Source: a virus. From it: DNA of 35,956 bases. The position numbers and the translations under genes were made by a program. The notes beneath the pieces were generated by a model. It was not told the origin of the DNA. It saw only the letters and a program-made list of their open reading frames with translations, and did not search any database. Shown piece by piece: positions 12,527 through 20,888 of this stretch (positions are counted from its first letter, which is position 1; each line of letters starts with the position of its first letter). Location: IMG/VR virus record IMGVR_UViG_3300040801_003605, positions 1-35,956 of that record; one strand, given 5' to 3'.

Positions 12527-13186
12527 ATGGAGTCAGTGACTACCGAACACGATAAGAATCAGCAGCAAGCTAATCCACCAGTGGAGGAGGAGTCGAAAGT
12601 TGATGATGAGCAAAAGGAGTTGGATTTAGTTCCAAAGTCTGAGCTTGATAAAGTCGTGAAAGAATCCATTTCACGCAAGGAGAGAATCAAATCTTTGGAA
12701 TCAAAGGTTGATCAGCTTCTTGAGCAGCGTGCAAAGGAGAAAGAGGATTACAAGGGATTATATGAGACGACGAGGCAGAGGGCAGAAGAGCTTGAGCAAA
12801 AATATGAATCGCAGACAAATGCAATTGCTTGGAATGCCAAAAACACTGCTTTGCGGAGCGAAGCTCAGGCACAGGGAATCTTGCCACAGGCATTAGATGA
12901 CTTGGACGCTATTTCTCATGATGATCTTGTAATTGAGACGACATCTACGGGCCGATTTTCGGTTTTAGGTGTTAAAGAAAAGGTCCAGCGTTTAAAGTCG
13001 GAAAAGCCTCATTGGTTTAAATCGACAAAGACACGGATCAATTCAGACACTCCGGATGTGACTGATGCGAAAGTTCAGGCAGTTACGATGGAGCAGCTGA
13101 ATAAGGCAAAAGTTGATGCAAATAAAAGCGGTGACTGGTCGCAATATGAAAAATTACTGCGTTCATATGTAGCGCAAAACAACTAA
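12527..13186 (+). CDS. Capsid scaffolding protein
   Basis: The protein is 219 residues long and strongly charged. An acidic, disordered N-terminus (to ~45) is followed by a long coiled coil (about 45-110, with LESKVDQLLEQRAKEKED) and a mixed C-terminal region ending in SQYEKLLRSYVAQ. This composition and its place directly before the major capsid protein are the usual marks of a scaffold that shapes the procapsid and then leaves. No protease motif is visible, so release rather than cleavage may occur. ATG 12527 has AGGGGAG upstream. Confidence 0.8.
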   Translation: MESVTTEHDKNQQQANPPVEEESKVDDEQKELDLVPKSELDKVVKESISRKERIKSLESKVDQLLEQRAKEKEDYKGLYETTRQRAEELEQKYESQTNAIAWNAKNTALRSEAQAQGILPQALDDLDAISHDDLVIETTSTGRFSVLGVKEKVQRLKSEKPHWFKSTKTRINSDTPDVTDAKVQAVTMEQLNKAKVDANKSGDWSQYEKLLRSYVAQNN

Positions 13187-13198
13187 GGGGAATAAAAG

Positions 13199-14041
13199 AT
13201 GGCCGATCAGGTTATGACTACGTCAAATCAGGTTTCTGTTTTAGTACCAGAAATTTGGTCAAGACGTTTTTACGACACATTGCTAGCCGATCTTCCTTTC
13301 AATTCTATCATTTCTCGTGATTACGAGGGTGAGATTCAAAACTTGGGTGACACTGTTAAGATCAGCACTGTTCCTGAGTTTGGGGATGCTGAGGAGATCG
13401 AAGAAGACGGACGAGCTGATGCGGATAGCGTGACTATCACTCAGCAGAATTTAGAGATCAACCGACGAGTGGTTAAAGATTTCATCGTGACCAATAAGGC
13501 GTTGATGCAGTCAGTTCCATTTGTTGAAAAGGTTCAAGAGCTTGCGATCTATTCTGTGCAGAAGAAGATTCAGCAAACTATTATTAACAACACAATTCCA
13601 AGTGCTTCAGCTCCAGTTCATCAGATTTCTTATGATTCTGGCACGACTTTGGCTTTAGCAGATATGTTAGAGGCGAAGGAGTTGTTGGATGCAGCTGATG
13701 TTCCTATGAGTGATCGTCATTTTGTAGTTGGTGCAGCTCAGTTGAATGATATTTTTAATATAACTGGGTTTACATCTTCTGACTTTTTAGTTAGTGGAGC
13801 CCCCCTACAGACTGGCGAATTGCCATCTGCGCTTTTGGGTTTTCAGCCTCATTTTACAAGCGTTGTAGGCAATACTTCTAGATTTTTCCATGCAAGCTAT
13901 TTAACGATGGCTCCTCAGCGTGGGATGAATGTTAACCGCTATGATCTAGGTGTTGACGGTAAACGCGCAGAGCGTGTTAATGTAGACATGCTCTACGGTC
14001 TTAAACAGCTTGGCAATGACCGAGTTGTGAGCATTTCTTAA
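13199..14041 (+). CDS. Major capsid protein
   Basis: The protein is 280 residues long. It opens with VPEIWSRRFYDTLLADLPF and then GDTVKISTVPEFGDAEE, the pattern of HK97-fold coat proteins of the P22 coat/N4 gp56 group. These lack a cleaved delta domain, which fits the separate scaffold upstream. It assembles into the icosahedral shell. ATG 13199 has AGGGG upstream at close spacing, and a decoration-like gene follows after 7 bp. The identification rests on position, size and N-terminal pattern. Confidence 0.88.
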   Translation: MADQVMTTSNQVSVLVPEIWSRRFYDTLLADLPFNSIISRDYEGEIQNLGDTVKISTVPEFGDAEEIEEDGRADADSVTITQQNLEINRRVVKDFIVTNKALMQSVPFVEKVQELAIYSVQKKIQQTIINNTIPSASAPVHQISYDSGTTLALADMLEAKELLDAADVPMSDRHFVVGAAQLNDIFNITGFTSSDFLVSGAPLQTGELPSALLGFQPHFTSVVGNTSRFFHASYLTMAPQRGMNVNRYDLGVDGKRAERVNVDMLYGLKQLGNDRVVSIS

Positions 14042-14048
14042 GGGGGAG

Positions 14049-14450
14049 ATGATGAGCGGATTTAAGAAAGAGGCCTTTCAAAAGGTAGTTTATTTTTCCC
14101 ATGACGGTTCAGGAGCTGGTGGCAGCCCTGATGATGCTCTTGCTATTGTTGATGGTTCAGTGATGGACATTGATGCTGGCATGGTGATTGAGGAAGTATT
14201 GTTGGTAGTTACAGAGGCTGTAACTGGCGCGACTCAATTGGATTTGGGCGATGGTACTGATCCTGATGGATTTGTTGCGGCGGCAACTTTGACATTGGAT
14301 GCGGTAACTCGTTCAAACGGTGCATATTTGGACAATTCTGGCGCGGGTTTAGCCAAGTATTATGCGGCTGCTGACACGTTAGATCTTGATGTGACTGGTT
14401 CATCTACTGCGGGGAAATTTGCGGTAGTGGTTTCTGGCTATAAGATTTAA
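14049..14450 (+). CDS. Capsid-associated/decoration protein (tentative)
   Basis: The protein is 133 residues long and rich in Gly, Ala, Asp and Thr. The segments LDLGDGTDPDGFV (about 72-84) and AADTLDLDVTGSSTAGKF (about 110-127) are beta-strand-rich and resemble phage head decoration or fibre proteins encoded after the capsid gene. Either ATG 14049 or 14052 could start it; AGGGGGAG is directly upstream. It probably binds the outer shell. No enzymatic role is seen. Confidence 0.6.
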   Translation: MMSGFKKEAFQKVVYFSHDGSGAGGSPDDALAIVDGSVMDIDAGMVIEEVLLVVTEAVTGATQLDLGDGTDPDGFVAAATLTLDAVTRSNGAYLDNSGAGLAKYYAAADTLDLDVTGSSTAGKFAVVVSGYKI

Positions 14451-14677
14451 TGGAGCATGGTGGTCCAAATCATTCTGTGCCTAGTTATACTAGGCTAAGG
14501 GTGTTGATTGCTTCTAATCCAGTGGAATTGACCCGTTTTTTGAGTACACTCAAGAGGCGGGTTCAAATTTATGGTGCTCCGCAGTTTGCAAGGGGTAAAT
14601 GGCATTTGTGGTTTGTTCCTGATGACAGGGGGTCTGATATGCCTAGCATGGATTTGGACAAAGGAGAGGCGATATGA
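14450..14677 (+). CDS. Hypothetical protein, 75 residues
   Basis: A small protein whose ATG overlaps the previous stop (TAATG) by one base. The central part (LRVLIASNPVELTRFLSTLK) and the strand KWHLWFVPDD suggest a small alpha/beta fold. Position among head genes implies a virion or assembly role. No family is recognised. Its 3' end overlaps the next small ORF (ATGA), which implies co-translation. Confidence 0.6.
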   Translation: MEHGGPNHSVPSYTRLRVLIASNPVELTRFLSTLKRRVQIYGAPQFARGKWHLWFVPDDRGSDMPSMDLDKGEAI

Positions 14678-14823
14678 GTGCGCATAATAAGGTCTCAGAT
14701 TTAAAGCACGGCGAAGATAAGCACAAGGCTGAAGAGTCAGAGAAAAAAGAAGAGTTAAAGGAAGAATCAAAGCCAGCTGTTGATGATCCAAAAAAAGAAG
14801 AGCAAGAGCCTGAACAGGCTTAA
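14674..14823 (+). CDS. Small Lys/Glu-rich protein, 49 residues
   Basis: A highly charged, probably disordered protein (SEKKEELKEESKP and similar) with no hydrophobic core. ATG 14674 overlaps the previous stop and has AAGGAGAG upstream, strong support for translation. It may be a flexible virion accessory or an assembly chaperone. Function unknown. The 51-bp gap after it is T-rich with no stem-loop that I can see. Confidence 0.6.
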   Translation: MSAHNKVSDLKHGEDKHKAEESEKKEELKEESKPAVDDPKKEEQEPEQA

Positions 14824-14874
14824 GTGATTTTTTAAAGCGTTTTTTTATTTGATCCTAAAAGGGGTTAACGCAAT

Positions 14875-15306
14875 ATGCCACCAACAGATGAACATGGTTT
14901 AGAGGTATTAAAGAAGTCCGGCGAGCAAGTGATTGCTGGTGAGAGAGGCAATCACTATATAAAGGTCGGGGGTTTGCCAACGGGGGCATCGGGCACGATA
15001 AATCCGGTGCCTGTTGAGCTTAGTCAGTCAGCGCGTCAAGCTGAGATTTTTAATATTACATTATCTAGTGCGAATACGGAGTTTAGTCAGGCGCTCCCGT
15101 CTAATACTCGTAAATTCATTTTAAAGACCAGGGGGAGCTCGATTTTAAAATTTAGTTTTGTTTCTGGCGAGTCTGGAACCAAGTTTATAACTCTAAAGCC
15201 AGGAGCGGTCTATACCGACGATAATCTGTATGCTTCGGAAACAATCTATTTCCAGTCTCCCACATCAGGGGATGTTGTGGAGATAATAGCATATAATAAC
15301 GCGTAA
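14875..15306 (+). CDS. Virion structural protein, 143 residues (hypothetical)
   Basis: After a charged N-terminus (~1-30) the rest is Ser/Thr/Gly-rich beta-strand sequence (for example FILKTRGSSILKFSFVSGES and SETIYFQSPTSGDVVEIIAY). The pattern resembles small phage head or tail accessory proteins. ATG 14875 is preceded by AAAAGGGG at long spacing. It opens a run of six beta-rich structural genes that leads to the collagen-like fibre. The exact place in the virion cannot be seen. Confidence 0.55.
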   Translation: MPPTDEHGLEVLKKSGEQVIAGERGNHYIKVGGLPTGASGTINPVPVELSQSARQAEIFNITLSSANTEFSQALPSNTRKFILKTRGSSILKFSFVSGESGTKFITLKPGAVYTDDNLYASETIYFQSPTSGDVVEIIAYNNA

Positions 15307-15327
15307 CCTATTAAAGGGAGAAGGTAT

Positions 15328-16164
15328 ATGTCAGGCATTACATTAGACGAGTTGGTGGACATACAGATAACGGACGGAACCAATACGTTATCCATTAACG
15401 GTGATGGTTCTATTGATGTTGCTTTTGCAGCTGGAGCTCAGATTGAGATCACAGATGGAACTGATACTTTAGAAGTTAATGCAGATGGTTCTATAAATGC
15501 TGTGGTGACGGCCACAGATCTTGATATTCGTGATTTAGTAAACACTCAAGACAGCATTGCTATTGGTGATGCGACTAATCTTGTGGGTTTAGAGCAGAGT
15601 GATGATGCTTTTTCAGGTGGTTATGGTTTTTCTATGTATGGTGTTCGCCAGGACGCTGCAGGCTCTCCAGTATCTGCAGATGGCGATGCTCATCCCTTAG
15701 TGTTTAATGATGATGGTGAGTTAAAGGTAGCGGCAGATTTAACATCTGATGTTGCTGATGACGCTACTGATGGTGGTAATCCGATCAAGATTGGTGGTCG
15801 CGGAGTTGATGGTCTTCTAACAGCTTTAAGTGCATCAGGTGACAGATATGATCTATTGGGTGATTTGTACCGTAGAACTTGGGTAAACAATTCTGCAAAT
15901 GTCGGTATGAATGTGGACACTGAGACAGTTGGCACTACTGCTGTTGAGTTGGCCTCTACTCCTTTGGCTGGCAGAAAGTTTATCACTGTTCAAAACGAGG
16001 GGAACCAAGATATTTTTATTGGCCACTCAAATGCAGTGACTACTGGGAATGGGATAAAGGTTTCTAAGAAGTCTAGTGCTACATTTGAATTGGGAGAAGA
16101 CATTGATGTGTGGGCGATTAGTGGTTCTGCGGGTCAAGATGTTAGAGTTTTACAGGCGGGTTAA
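15328..16164 (+). CDS. Virion protein with ITDGTxTL repeats, 278 residues
   Basis: The N-terminal part has two imperfect tandem repeats of about 26 residues: ITDGTNTLSINGDGSI (about 12-27) and ITDGTDTLEVNADGSI (about 39-54). They suggest a short beta-repeat fibre or stalk. The C-terminal ~95 residues (AVELASTPLAGRKFITVQNE onward) look like a compact beta-sandwich of the kind seen in phage appendage proteins. GGGAG lies before ATG 15328. It is probably a head fibre or neck appendage, perhaps a host-binding accessory. Confidence 0.6.
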   Translation: MSGITLDELVDIQITDGTNTLSINGDGSIDVAFAAGAQIEITDGTDTLEVNADGSINAVVTATDLDIRDLVNTQDSIAIGDATNLVGLEQSDDAFSGGYGFSMYGVRQDAAGSPVSADGDAHPLVFNDDGELKVAADLTSDVADDATDGGNPIKIGGRGVDGLLTALSASGDRYDLLGDLYRRTWVNNSANVGMNVDTETVGTTAVELASTPLAGRKFITVQNEGNQDIFIGHSNAVTTGNGIKVSKKSSATFELGEDIDVWAISGSAGQDVRVLQAG

Positions 16165-16364
16165 TGACTGAGAGAGATAAGATAATGCACAAAGCATTAT
16201 TAAAAGTATTAGCAGAAGCTGACTTCACGTTAAAGGCGCGTGAGGTCGGCACTTTTTTACAGGTTTATAATTGGGTTCAGAAGATGCCTAATAATTGGGT
16301 GAGTGTTAAGGATAAGAAACTTGAAGAAAATAAGCCTAAGACTACAAGAAAGAAAAAGGCATGA
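16164..16364 (+). CDS. Hypothetical small protein, 66 residues
   Basis: The ATG overlaps the previous stop (TAATG). The first ~50 residues form an amphipathic helical domain (MHKALLKVLAEADFTLKARE) with FLQVYNWVQ. The end is a basic tail rich in Lys and Thr (KTTRKKKA). It could be a chaperone or connector for the flanking appendage proteins. No family recognised. Confidence 0.55.
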   Translation: MTERDKIMHKALLKVLAEADFTLKAREVGTFLQVYNWVQKMPNNWVSVKDKKLEENKPKTTRKKKA

Positions 16365-16678
16365 ACGGTATAAGTATTGATGAGAATAAGTCACAGGAAA
16401 TCAGTGATAATTTAGGTTCAACGGTAGCTTATACTGGAACGGCTACAACATCTGTTCAAAATGTGCCATCTGTTGCGGATAAGGTGATAAGTGGTTTTGG
16501 TTTAACTGTTTCAGGCAATAATGTGCAAATTTCTGTAGATGGTGGAACTACTTTTTTTAATGTCCCGAGGAGGGGGTCTATTACTTGGGATGTTAAGGGT
16601 GAGATCCAGCAACTTCAGATAAAGACAAGCTTTGGATCTACTGATTTTGATTTACTAATTAATTTTGAGGATTTCTAA
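16361..16678 (+). CDS. Beta-rich virion protein, 105 residues
   Basis: Start overlaps the previous stop by 4 nt (ATGA). The sequence is strand-rich with alternating Ser/Thr/Val, and ends in LLINFEDF. It contains SGNNVQISVDGGTTFFNVPR, typical of small receptor- or capsid-appendage beta domains. It lies in a tightly coupled chain of appendage genes (16164-19132). No enzymatic motif. Confidence 0.5.
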   Translation: MNGISIDENKSQEISDNLGSTVAYTGTATTSVQNVPSVADKVISGFGLTVSGNNVQISVDGGTTFFNVPRRGSITWDVKGEIQQLQIKTSFGSTDFDLLINFEDF

Positions 16679-17127
16679 TGGCTCTTGTCCCTGGTTTTAT
16701 ATCTGGTGTTGCTACGTTTTCTGATTCTACAGAGTACAAAGAGTTTTCAAGCTTAGCTCAGCAAAACACAACATCAAATGGGTGGGTAACATTTGCCACG
16801 TTTACGACAGATGATGCGACTGATGGTCAATGGCAAATACAGACTTCATTTAATATTGGCCAAAGTGACAAGCAAAAGCAGGTAGGTTTTAGGTTACAGG
16901 CTAGGGATGGCACAAGTGGTAGCTGGACTACTATAGATTCCTTGGACACTTTAGAGACTGTAGGTCAAGACGACACTTTTACATTAAAATCTGGATTTGG
17001 TTTTTTTACGCATTCAAATGGTGATGGAGTTTTTCAGATTCGCGTTCAGTTTGGACAGACAGATGAAGGTGGAACTGGCAGGTTAAAGAATGTGACTGTA
17101 ACAGCATTTTTAGTTGAGGTGTCTTAA
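16678..17127 (+). CDS. Beta-rich virion protein, 149 residues
   Basis: Coupled to the upstream gene by TAATG. Its pattern (strands ending in FATFTTDD, WQIQTSFNIGQ, VGFRLQARDG and FQIRVQFGQTD) suggests a jelly-roll-like fold similar to the C-terminal domain of the next protein. That includes an alternation of exposed Thr/Gln and buried aromatic residues. It may be a tip domain for an appendage. Function inferred only from context. Confidence 0.5.
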   Translation: MALVPGFISGVATFSDSTEYKEFSSLAQQNTTSNGWVTFATFTTDDATDGQWQIQTSFNIGQSDKQKQVGFRLQARDGTSGSWTTIDSLDTLETVGQDDTFTLKSGFGFFTHSNGDGVFQIRVQFGQTDEGGTGRLKNVTVTAFLVEVS

Positions 17128-18437
17128 TGGCGACTATTTTTAATTATACGATTTCAACAGATACTCTTAACGGAGAAGTCGCTCCAGTTAAATTACAGAA
17201 TGAAATCAGAGCATCATCAATTACGATTGCTTTGGTGGGTGTTACTCAGGGTGGAGACAGTTTAACAATTGAGTTTAAGACAGATTTAAGTGGTGCTGAG
17301 GAGGCTGAGCTTGATAACTTAATAAATGCGCACGATGGTAATCCTGGGTTAGATGATCCTCAGAAGTTTCAGATTGTTGGTCCCAATAGAGAAATTGCCG
17401 ATGTATTTGATAATAATGGGACGAACGTAATAGGCATAAAGCTTGATGATGTTGTTACGGGGCCGCAAGGTCCTCAAGGCGATGCTGGCCCTAGTGGTTT
17501 TGGAGTTTATGCTTTTTCTAACACTACAAGCGCAGGTGTTATTTCTAAAGGTCGTGGACTAACAATAAATAAAACTGGGACAGGGACTTATGAATATTCT
17601 TTTACTACCCCTACACCAGATGCAAACTACATAGTAAGTGCTGGGTTTGAAAACTTAGGTACAAATACAGATACAAACTGGTTTGTAGATAGTAAAACAG
17701 TTAACGGATTCACTCTTACTACGGGTATTGGTGATAATGGTACTTCTCCAGATACTTTAGCAGACACAAACCATAGCGTAATTATTATGGGCGATGCTGG
17801 TCCACAGGGAATAACGAGTGCTTATGAGTCGTGGATTGATGTTGGAAATGTAGGAACTGAGCAAGATTTTTTAGACACTATAAAAGGCGATCAAGGTGAC
17901 ACTGGACCACAAGGGCCAACTGGTGCAACTGGTGCAACTGGTCCTACAGGTCCTACAGGTCCTCAAGGAAACGATGGGGCGACCGGACCACAGGGGCCTC
18001 AGGGTGACCCAGGTCCTACAGGTCCTCAAGGTCCTCAAGGAAACGATGGGGCGCAAGGTCCGTCTGGGCAAAATTTTTCGTTTTATCAGGACGCTGAAGA
18101 CTTAAGCACTAGCACTACTACAAGTGTAACCTATCAAGAAAAATTAAACTTACAAACGTCTTCACTGGACGCTGGTAAATATCGAATTGGTTGGTCATTT
18201 GAATATTTAAATAGCGGTTCTAATGACTCAGGTGAATATAGGGTGCAAGTTGATGACACCACAACTTTGTTTGAAGTTGACCCAGAACACGCATCACAAA
18301 ACCATTGGCGACCTGCTAGTGGTTTTGCCACAATTACTTTAAGTGCAGGTGTTCACGATATTGATTTTGATTTTAGAGATATAGATGGTTCAACTTCTGT
18401 TCGCAGAGCAAGACTGGAAATTTGGAAAGTGGGCTGA
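17127..18437 (+). CDS. Collagen-like fibre protein, 436 residues
   Basis: The N-terminal domain (1-~75) is shared with the next gene: YTISTDTLNGEVAPVKLQNE followed by IRASSI. Four Gly-X-Y triplets at 112-123 precede a beta domain (~124-240). A longer run of 20 triplets follows at 254-313, with many Pro, Gln, Thr and Asp. A C-terminal ~120-residue beta domain with RVQVDDTT looks like a TNF/C1q-type head. The layout is a trimeric fibre: anchor, stalk, head. It is a virion appendage, probably for host or surface binding. DNA in the stalk carries an exact 24-bp repeat (17958-17981 and 18030-18053), so stalk length could vary by slippage. Confidence 0.75.
   Translation: MATIFNYTISTDTLNGEVAPVKLQNEIRASSITIALVGVTQGGDSLTIEFKTDLSGAEEAELDNLINAHDGNPGLDDPQKFQIVGPNREIADVFDNNGTNVIGIKLDDVVTGPQGPQGDAGPSGFGVYAFSNTTSAGVISKGRGLTINKTGTGTYEYSFTTPTPDANYIVSAGFENLGTNTDTNWFVDSKTVNGFTLTTGIGDNGTSPDTLADTNHSVIIMGDAGPQGITSAYESWIDVGNVGTEQDFLDTIKGDQGDTGPQGPTGATGATGPTGPTGPQGNDGATGPQGPQGDPGPTGPQGPQGNDGAQGPSGQNFSFYQDAEDLSTSTTTSVTYQEKLNLQTSSLDAGKYRIGWSFEYLNSGSNDSGEYRVQVDDTTTLFEVDPEHASQNHWRPASGFATITLSAGVHDIDFDFRDIDGSTSVRRARLEIWKVG
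17958..18053 (+). repeat. Collagen-stalk internal DNA repeat
   Basis: A 24-bp sequence at 17958-17981 recurs exactly at 18030-18053, a 72-bp period of eight Gly-X-Y triplets. Recombination between the copies would remove or add 24 residues without changing the frame. Confidence 0.8.
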
Positions 18438-18439
18438 CG

Positions 18440-19132
18440 ATGATTTACACTTATTCGATAAATGATGACACAAAAAATGCAGCGGTAGCTTTTGAGAAGC
18501 TAAAAAATGAAATAGAAGCGTCTAGCATTAGCGTTAGTCTTGATTATGTTGGTAGCAGCGGTGATTCCTTGAATATTGCATTCACTGCTGAGATAAGTCC
18601 TAGCGAAAAAACAAACTTAGACGCTGTTGTTTCTGTACATGATGGTGTGCCCATCCCAGAAGAAGTCACTCCCCAGGAGGTGATAATTGACTCCTCGCCA
18701 CCTTTTGCGTCTAAGAAAATTAAGGATGCTCAAGGTAATGAAAAATCTCTTTTTAAGAGGGTGCATGGAGTTTCAGCCAGCGTAGCTGATGGTGCGACAG
18801 TGGATATTGATTTTACGGTTCCTTATGCTGCGGCAAAGTTTACTGGAGCTGAAATATTTAACACTGATTTTGGCGACACTTTAGATTTCACTGTGCATGA
18901 TGATGCCACAAATACTTACTCAGGAGCGCCCACCACAAGTCCTGGCTACCCTAATTACATTTTAAATCAATTTGGTTTTGATGTTCAAATGCCTAACGAC
19001 AGATATAAGAATACAAGTAATTATGATGCTGACTTGTACTTAGGGATGATTGTGAGATGCTCTTACACAAACAATTCAGGAGCCACTAAGTCAGTATCTA
19101 TGAATGTGTGGATTCATGAGGTAAAAGACTGA
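18440..19132 (+). CDS. Appendage protein sharing the fibre's N-terminal domain, 230 residues
   Basis: Residues 1-~75 follow the same order as the collagen-like fibre's N-terminus: YSINDDTKNAAVAFEKLKNE, then IEASSI, GDSLNIAFTAEIS and VSVHDG. The rest is a beta-rich domain with Asp and Thr and no collagen stalk. The shared part is probably the virion-attachment module, giving two different appendages on one docking site. I chose ATG 18440, 3 bp after the previous stop, over TTG 18422. Confidence 0.6.
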   Translation: MIYTYSINDDTKNAAVAFEKLKNEIEASSISVSLDYVGSSGDSLNIAFTAEISPSEKTNLDAVVSVHDGVPIPEEVTPQEVIIDSSPPFASKKIKDAQGNEKSLFKRVHGVSASVADGATVDIDFTVPYAAAKFTGAEIFNTDFGDTLDFTVHDDATNTYSGAPTTSPGYPNYILNQFGFDVQMPNDRYKNTSNYDADLYLGMIVRCSYTNNSGATKSVSMNVWIHEVKD

Positions 19133-19395
19133 TGAGCATTAAAAGGAAGACTTCAATATTTACCATAGGCTCAATTGTTCTTTTTTTACTGTCATGGCTT
19201 GTTTATGACATATACGCGATAAATAAGGGTGGCACAGAGGCTAGCATCAGTTTTATGATGTATGAGTGGAGTTATAAGTATCCCATTTTCACATGGGTGA
19301 TGGGGTTTTTGCCAGGTTTATTTGTAGGTCATTTTTGGTGGAGGATTCGCGATACTGAAACGACGAAAGAACTTTCTGATAACAGTAGGAAATAA
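19132..19395 (+). CDS. Small membrane protein with two transmembrane segments
   Basis: The protein is 87 residues long. Two hydrophobic spans, about 9-30 (FTIGSIVLFLLSWLVYDIYA) and 50-70 (YPIFTWVMGFLPGLFVGHFW), are joined by a short polar loop, and the C-terminus is charged. The ATG overlaps the upstream stop (TGATG). It lies between appendage and connector genes, far from the lysis genes. It could be a holin-like or superinfection-related membrane protein. The sequence alone does not decide. Confidence 0.65.
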   Translation: MSIKRKTSIFTIGSIVLFLLSWLVYDIYAINKGGTEASISFMMYEWSYKYPIFTWVMGFLPGLFVGHFWWRIRDTETTKELSDNSRK

Positions 19396-19407
19396 CGGGA
19401 GCTAATA

Positions 19408-20451
19408 ATGGCAATTTTTGCAGATCTTTTAAATGATGATTTACGGGTGCAGATCAAAGATCGGATAAGATTGTCTGCAGAAAAGTCTTACACGACAACT
19501 GGTGGCGATGACATAAGCACATTGACCATCACTCCTGGTGCCGATGGCTCAGCGATTAGTGTTTTTGCATCTCGTGAGGCTGATCGTTTTACTGATTATC
19601 AGTGGAATAGCTGGACTGGTGATATTTGGGCTGGCTTTAATAATAAAGTGGATTTTACTGAAGATGGATCCACTGAGCTGACTGCGACTATTCCTGATGG
19701 CACTTATACACTAGCTGCTTTGGTGGCTGAAGTGGCCACTCAGATGACTGCAGCTGGTTCTGAGACTTATACAGCAAGCCTGGATAAGGATGATAAGTTG
19801 ACTTTGAGCTCTACTGGAAATTTTCAGCTTTATCCGGAAGGTACAAACGAGTTTTCAAGCTTGCTTCCTCATATTGGTTACAGAAGATATGGTGATGATC
19901 AGCAGCAGTTTGAGATTTTCAGCTCAAGTGCCAAGGGTAGAGAGATTGAGTATATGCACAAGCAAATCACGGTTACAGCTGGTGATGGTACTCTGTCTGA
20001 TTCACACATTGATTCTGTCAGGCTTTATAGTGAGAAGGGTGACAGACTTTTTTCGACTGATTCGATGTTGTCTATTCATGAGCATGACATAATGAAGTGG
20101 CTCCCTGATGGCCTTAATTCTTATAAGGCTTATCACAGGAGATCTCAAGACTTGATAATGGAGTATATTTACAAGCAAGGTTTTACGAACATTTACCGCG
20201 ATCCACTCACTAAGTTTGATTTAAGGCAGACGAGGCAGGTTCGAGATTGGTCAACTTTTATGACTTTAGCGATCATTTTTAATGACATTTCCAATCAGAC
20301 AGACGATGTTTTTAGACAAAAGGCTGGAATTTATGAGAAAAAGTCATTGAAGGCCAGGTCTAGATTTTTAAAGATTGACATGGATCGTGATGGCGATCTG
20401 GAGGATGATGAGTACATCCGAATGCATATGGGGAATCTTTTTGTTAGATGA
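19408..20451 (+). CDS. Neck/head-tail connector protein with EF-hand-like loop, 347 residues
   Basis: The middle (~90-150) holds a beta domain (IPDGTYTLAALVAEVATQ, then LDKDDKLTLSSTGNFQL) of a kind that recurs in phage tail and neck proteins and, in variant form, in the distal tail protein at 25267. The C-terminal part is helical. Residues 324-335 form a perfect EF-hand loop: Asp at 324, 326, 328 and 330, Gly 329, Leu 331 and Glu 335. Calcium binding is thus likely. The place, just before a tail-completion-like gene, suggests a connector or adaptor. Start ATG 19408. Confidence 0.55.
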   Translation: MAIFADLLNDDLRVQIKDRIRLSAEKSYTTTGGDDISTLTITPGADGSAISVFASREADRFTDYQWNSWTGDIWAGFNNKVDFTEDGSTELTATIPDGTYTLAALVAEVATQMTAAGSETYTASLDKDDKLTLSSTGNFQLYPEGTNEFSSLLPHIGYRRYGDDQQQFEIFSSSAKGREIEYMHKQITVTAGDGTLSDSHIDSVRLYSEKGDRLFSTDSMLSIHEHDIMKWLPDGLNSYKAYHRRSQDLIMEYIYKQGFTNIYRDPLTKFDLRQTRQVRDWSTFMTLAIIFNDISNQTDDVFRQKAGIYEKKSLKARSRFLKIDMDRDGDLEDDEYIRMHMGNLFVR

Positions 20452-20879
20452 GTTTAGCAGATGTAAGGACATATTTTCGCACTAGGTTTGATGGTCTTGG
20501 CTACAGAGAGTGGGAGGACGCTTTTGCGTTTGACAACATTCCGGAGTCTATTTTGCACGAGTCTTATCATATTGATAACTATGAGATTTCTGAGATTTCT
20601 CAAAATCATAAACAGATTGACATACTGCAAAGAGTCGTAATTCGATTTTTTTTAAAGGGTTATAGAAATCCAGCAGTGGCGGTGGATGATTCGTTTGTTC
20701 GCCTTGATGCTATTTTCTTGGATGTTTTGAATCCATCTAACCGCTTGGATATTGGTGATAGTTTGAGAAATTTAACATTATCAGATACTTTAATTCAGCC
20801 ATTGAATTTTGATAATGACAATGGCGTAATGGTATCAGTGGGTTTTAACGCTCAATTATTTGTCTGCATACAAACTTAA
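20448..20879 (+). CDS. Tail terminator/completion protein (tentative)
   Basis: The protein is 143 residues long with the size, alpha/beta pattern and position of tail terminator proteins, which cap the tube and join it to the head. Its N-terminal helix (LADVRTYFRTRFDGLGYREW) and later QRVVIRFFLKG strand fit that fold. It overlaps the upstream stop by 4 nt (ATGA) and is followed directly by the tail tube gene. No distinctive motif confirms it. Confidence 0.6.
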   Translation: MSLADVRTYFRTRFDGLGYREWEDAFAFDNIPESILHESYHIDNYEISEISQNHKQIDILQRVVIRFFLKGYRNPAVAVDDSFVRLDAIFLDVLNPSNRLDIGDSLRNLTLSDTLIQPLNFDNDNGVMVSVGFNAQLFVCIQT

Positions 20880-20888
20880 TTAGGGGGA

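Noticed and set aside
15690-15986. Minus-strand ORF within the ITDG repeat protein
   Set aside because: It is an antisense shadow in a coding region with strong evidence on the plus strand.
17871-18105. ORFs on both strands across the collagen stalk
   Set aside because: They arise from the repetitive Gly-X-Y codons read in other frames.
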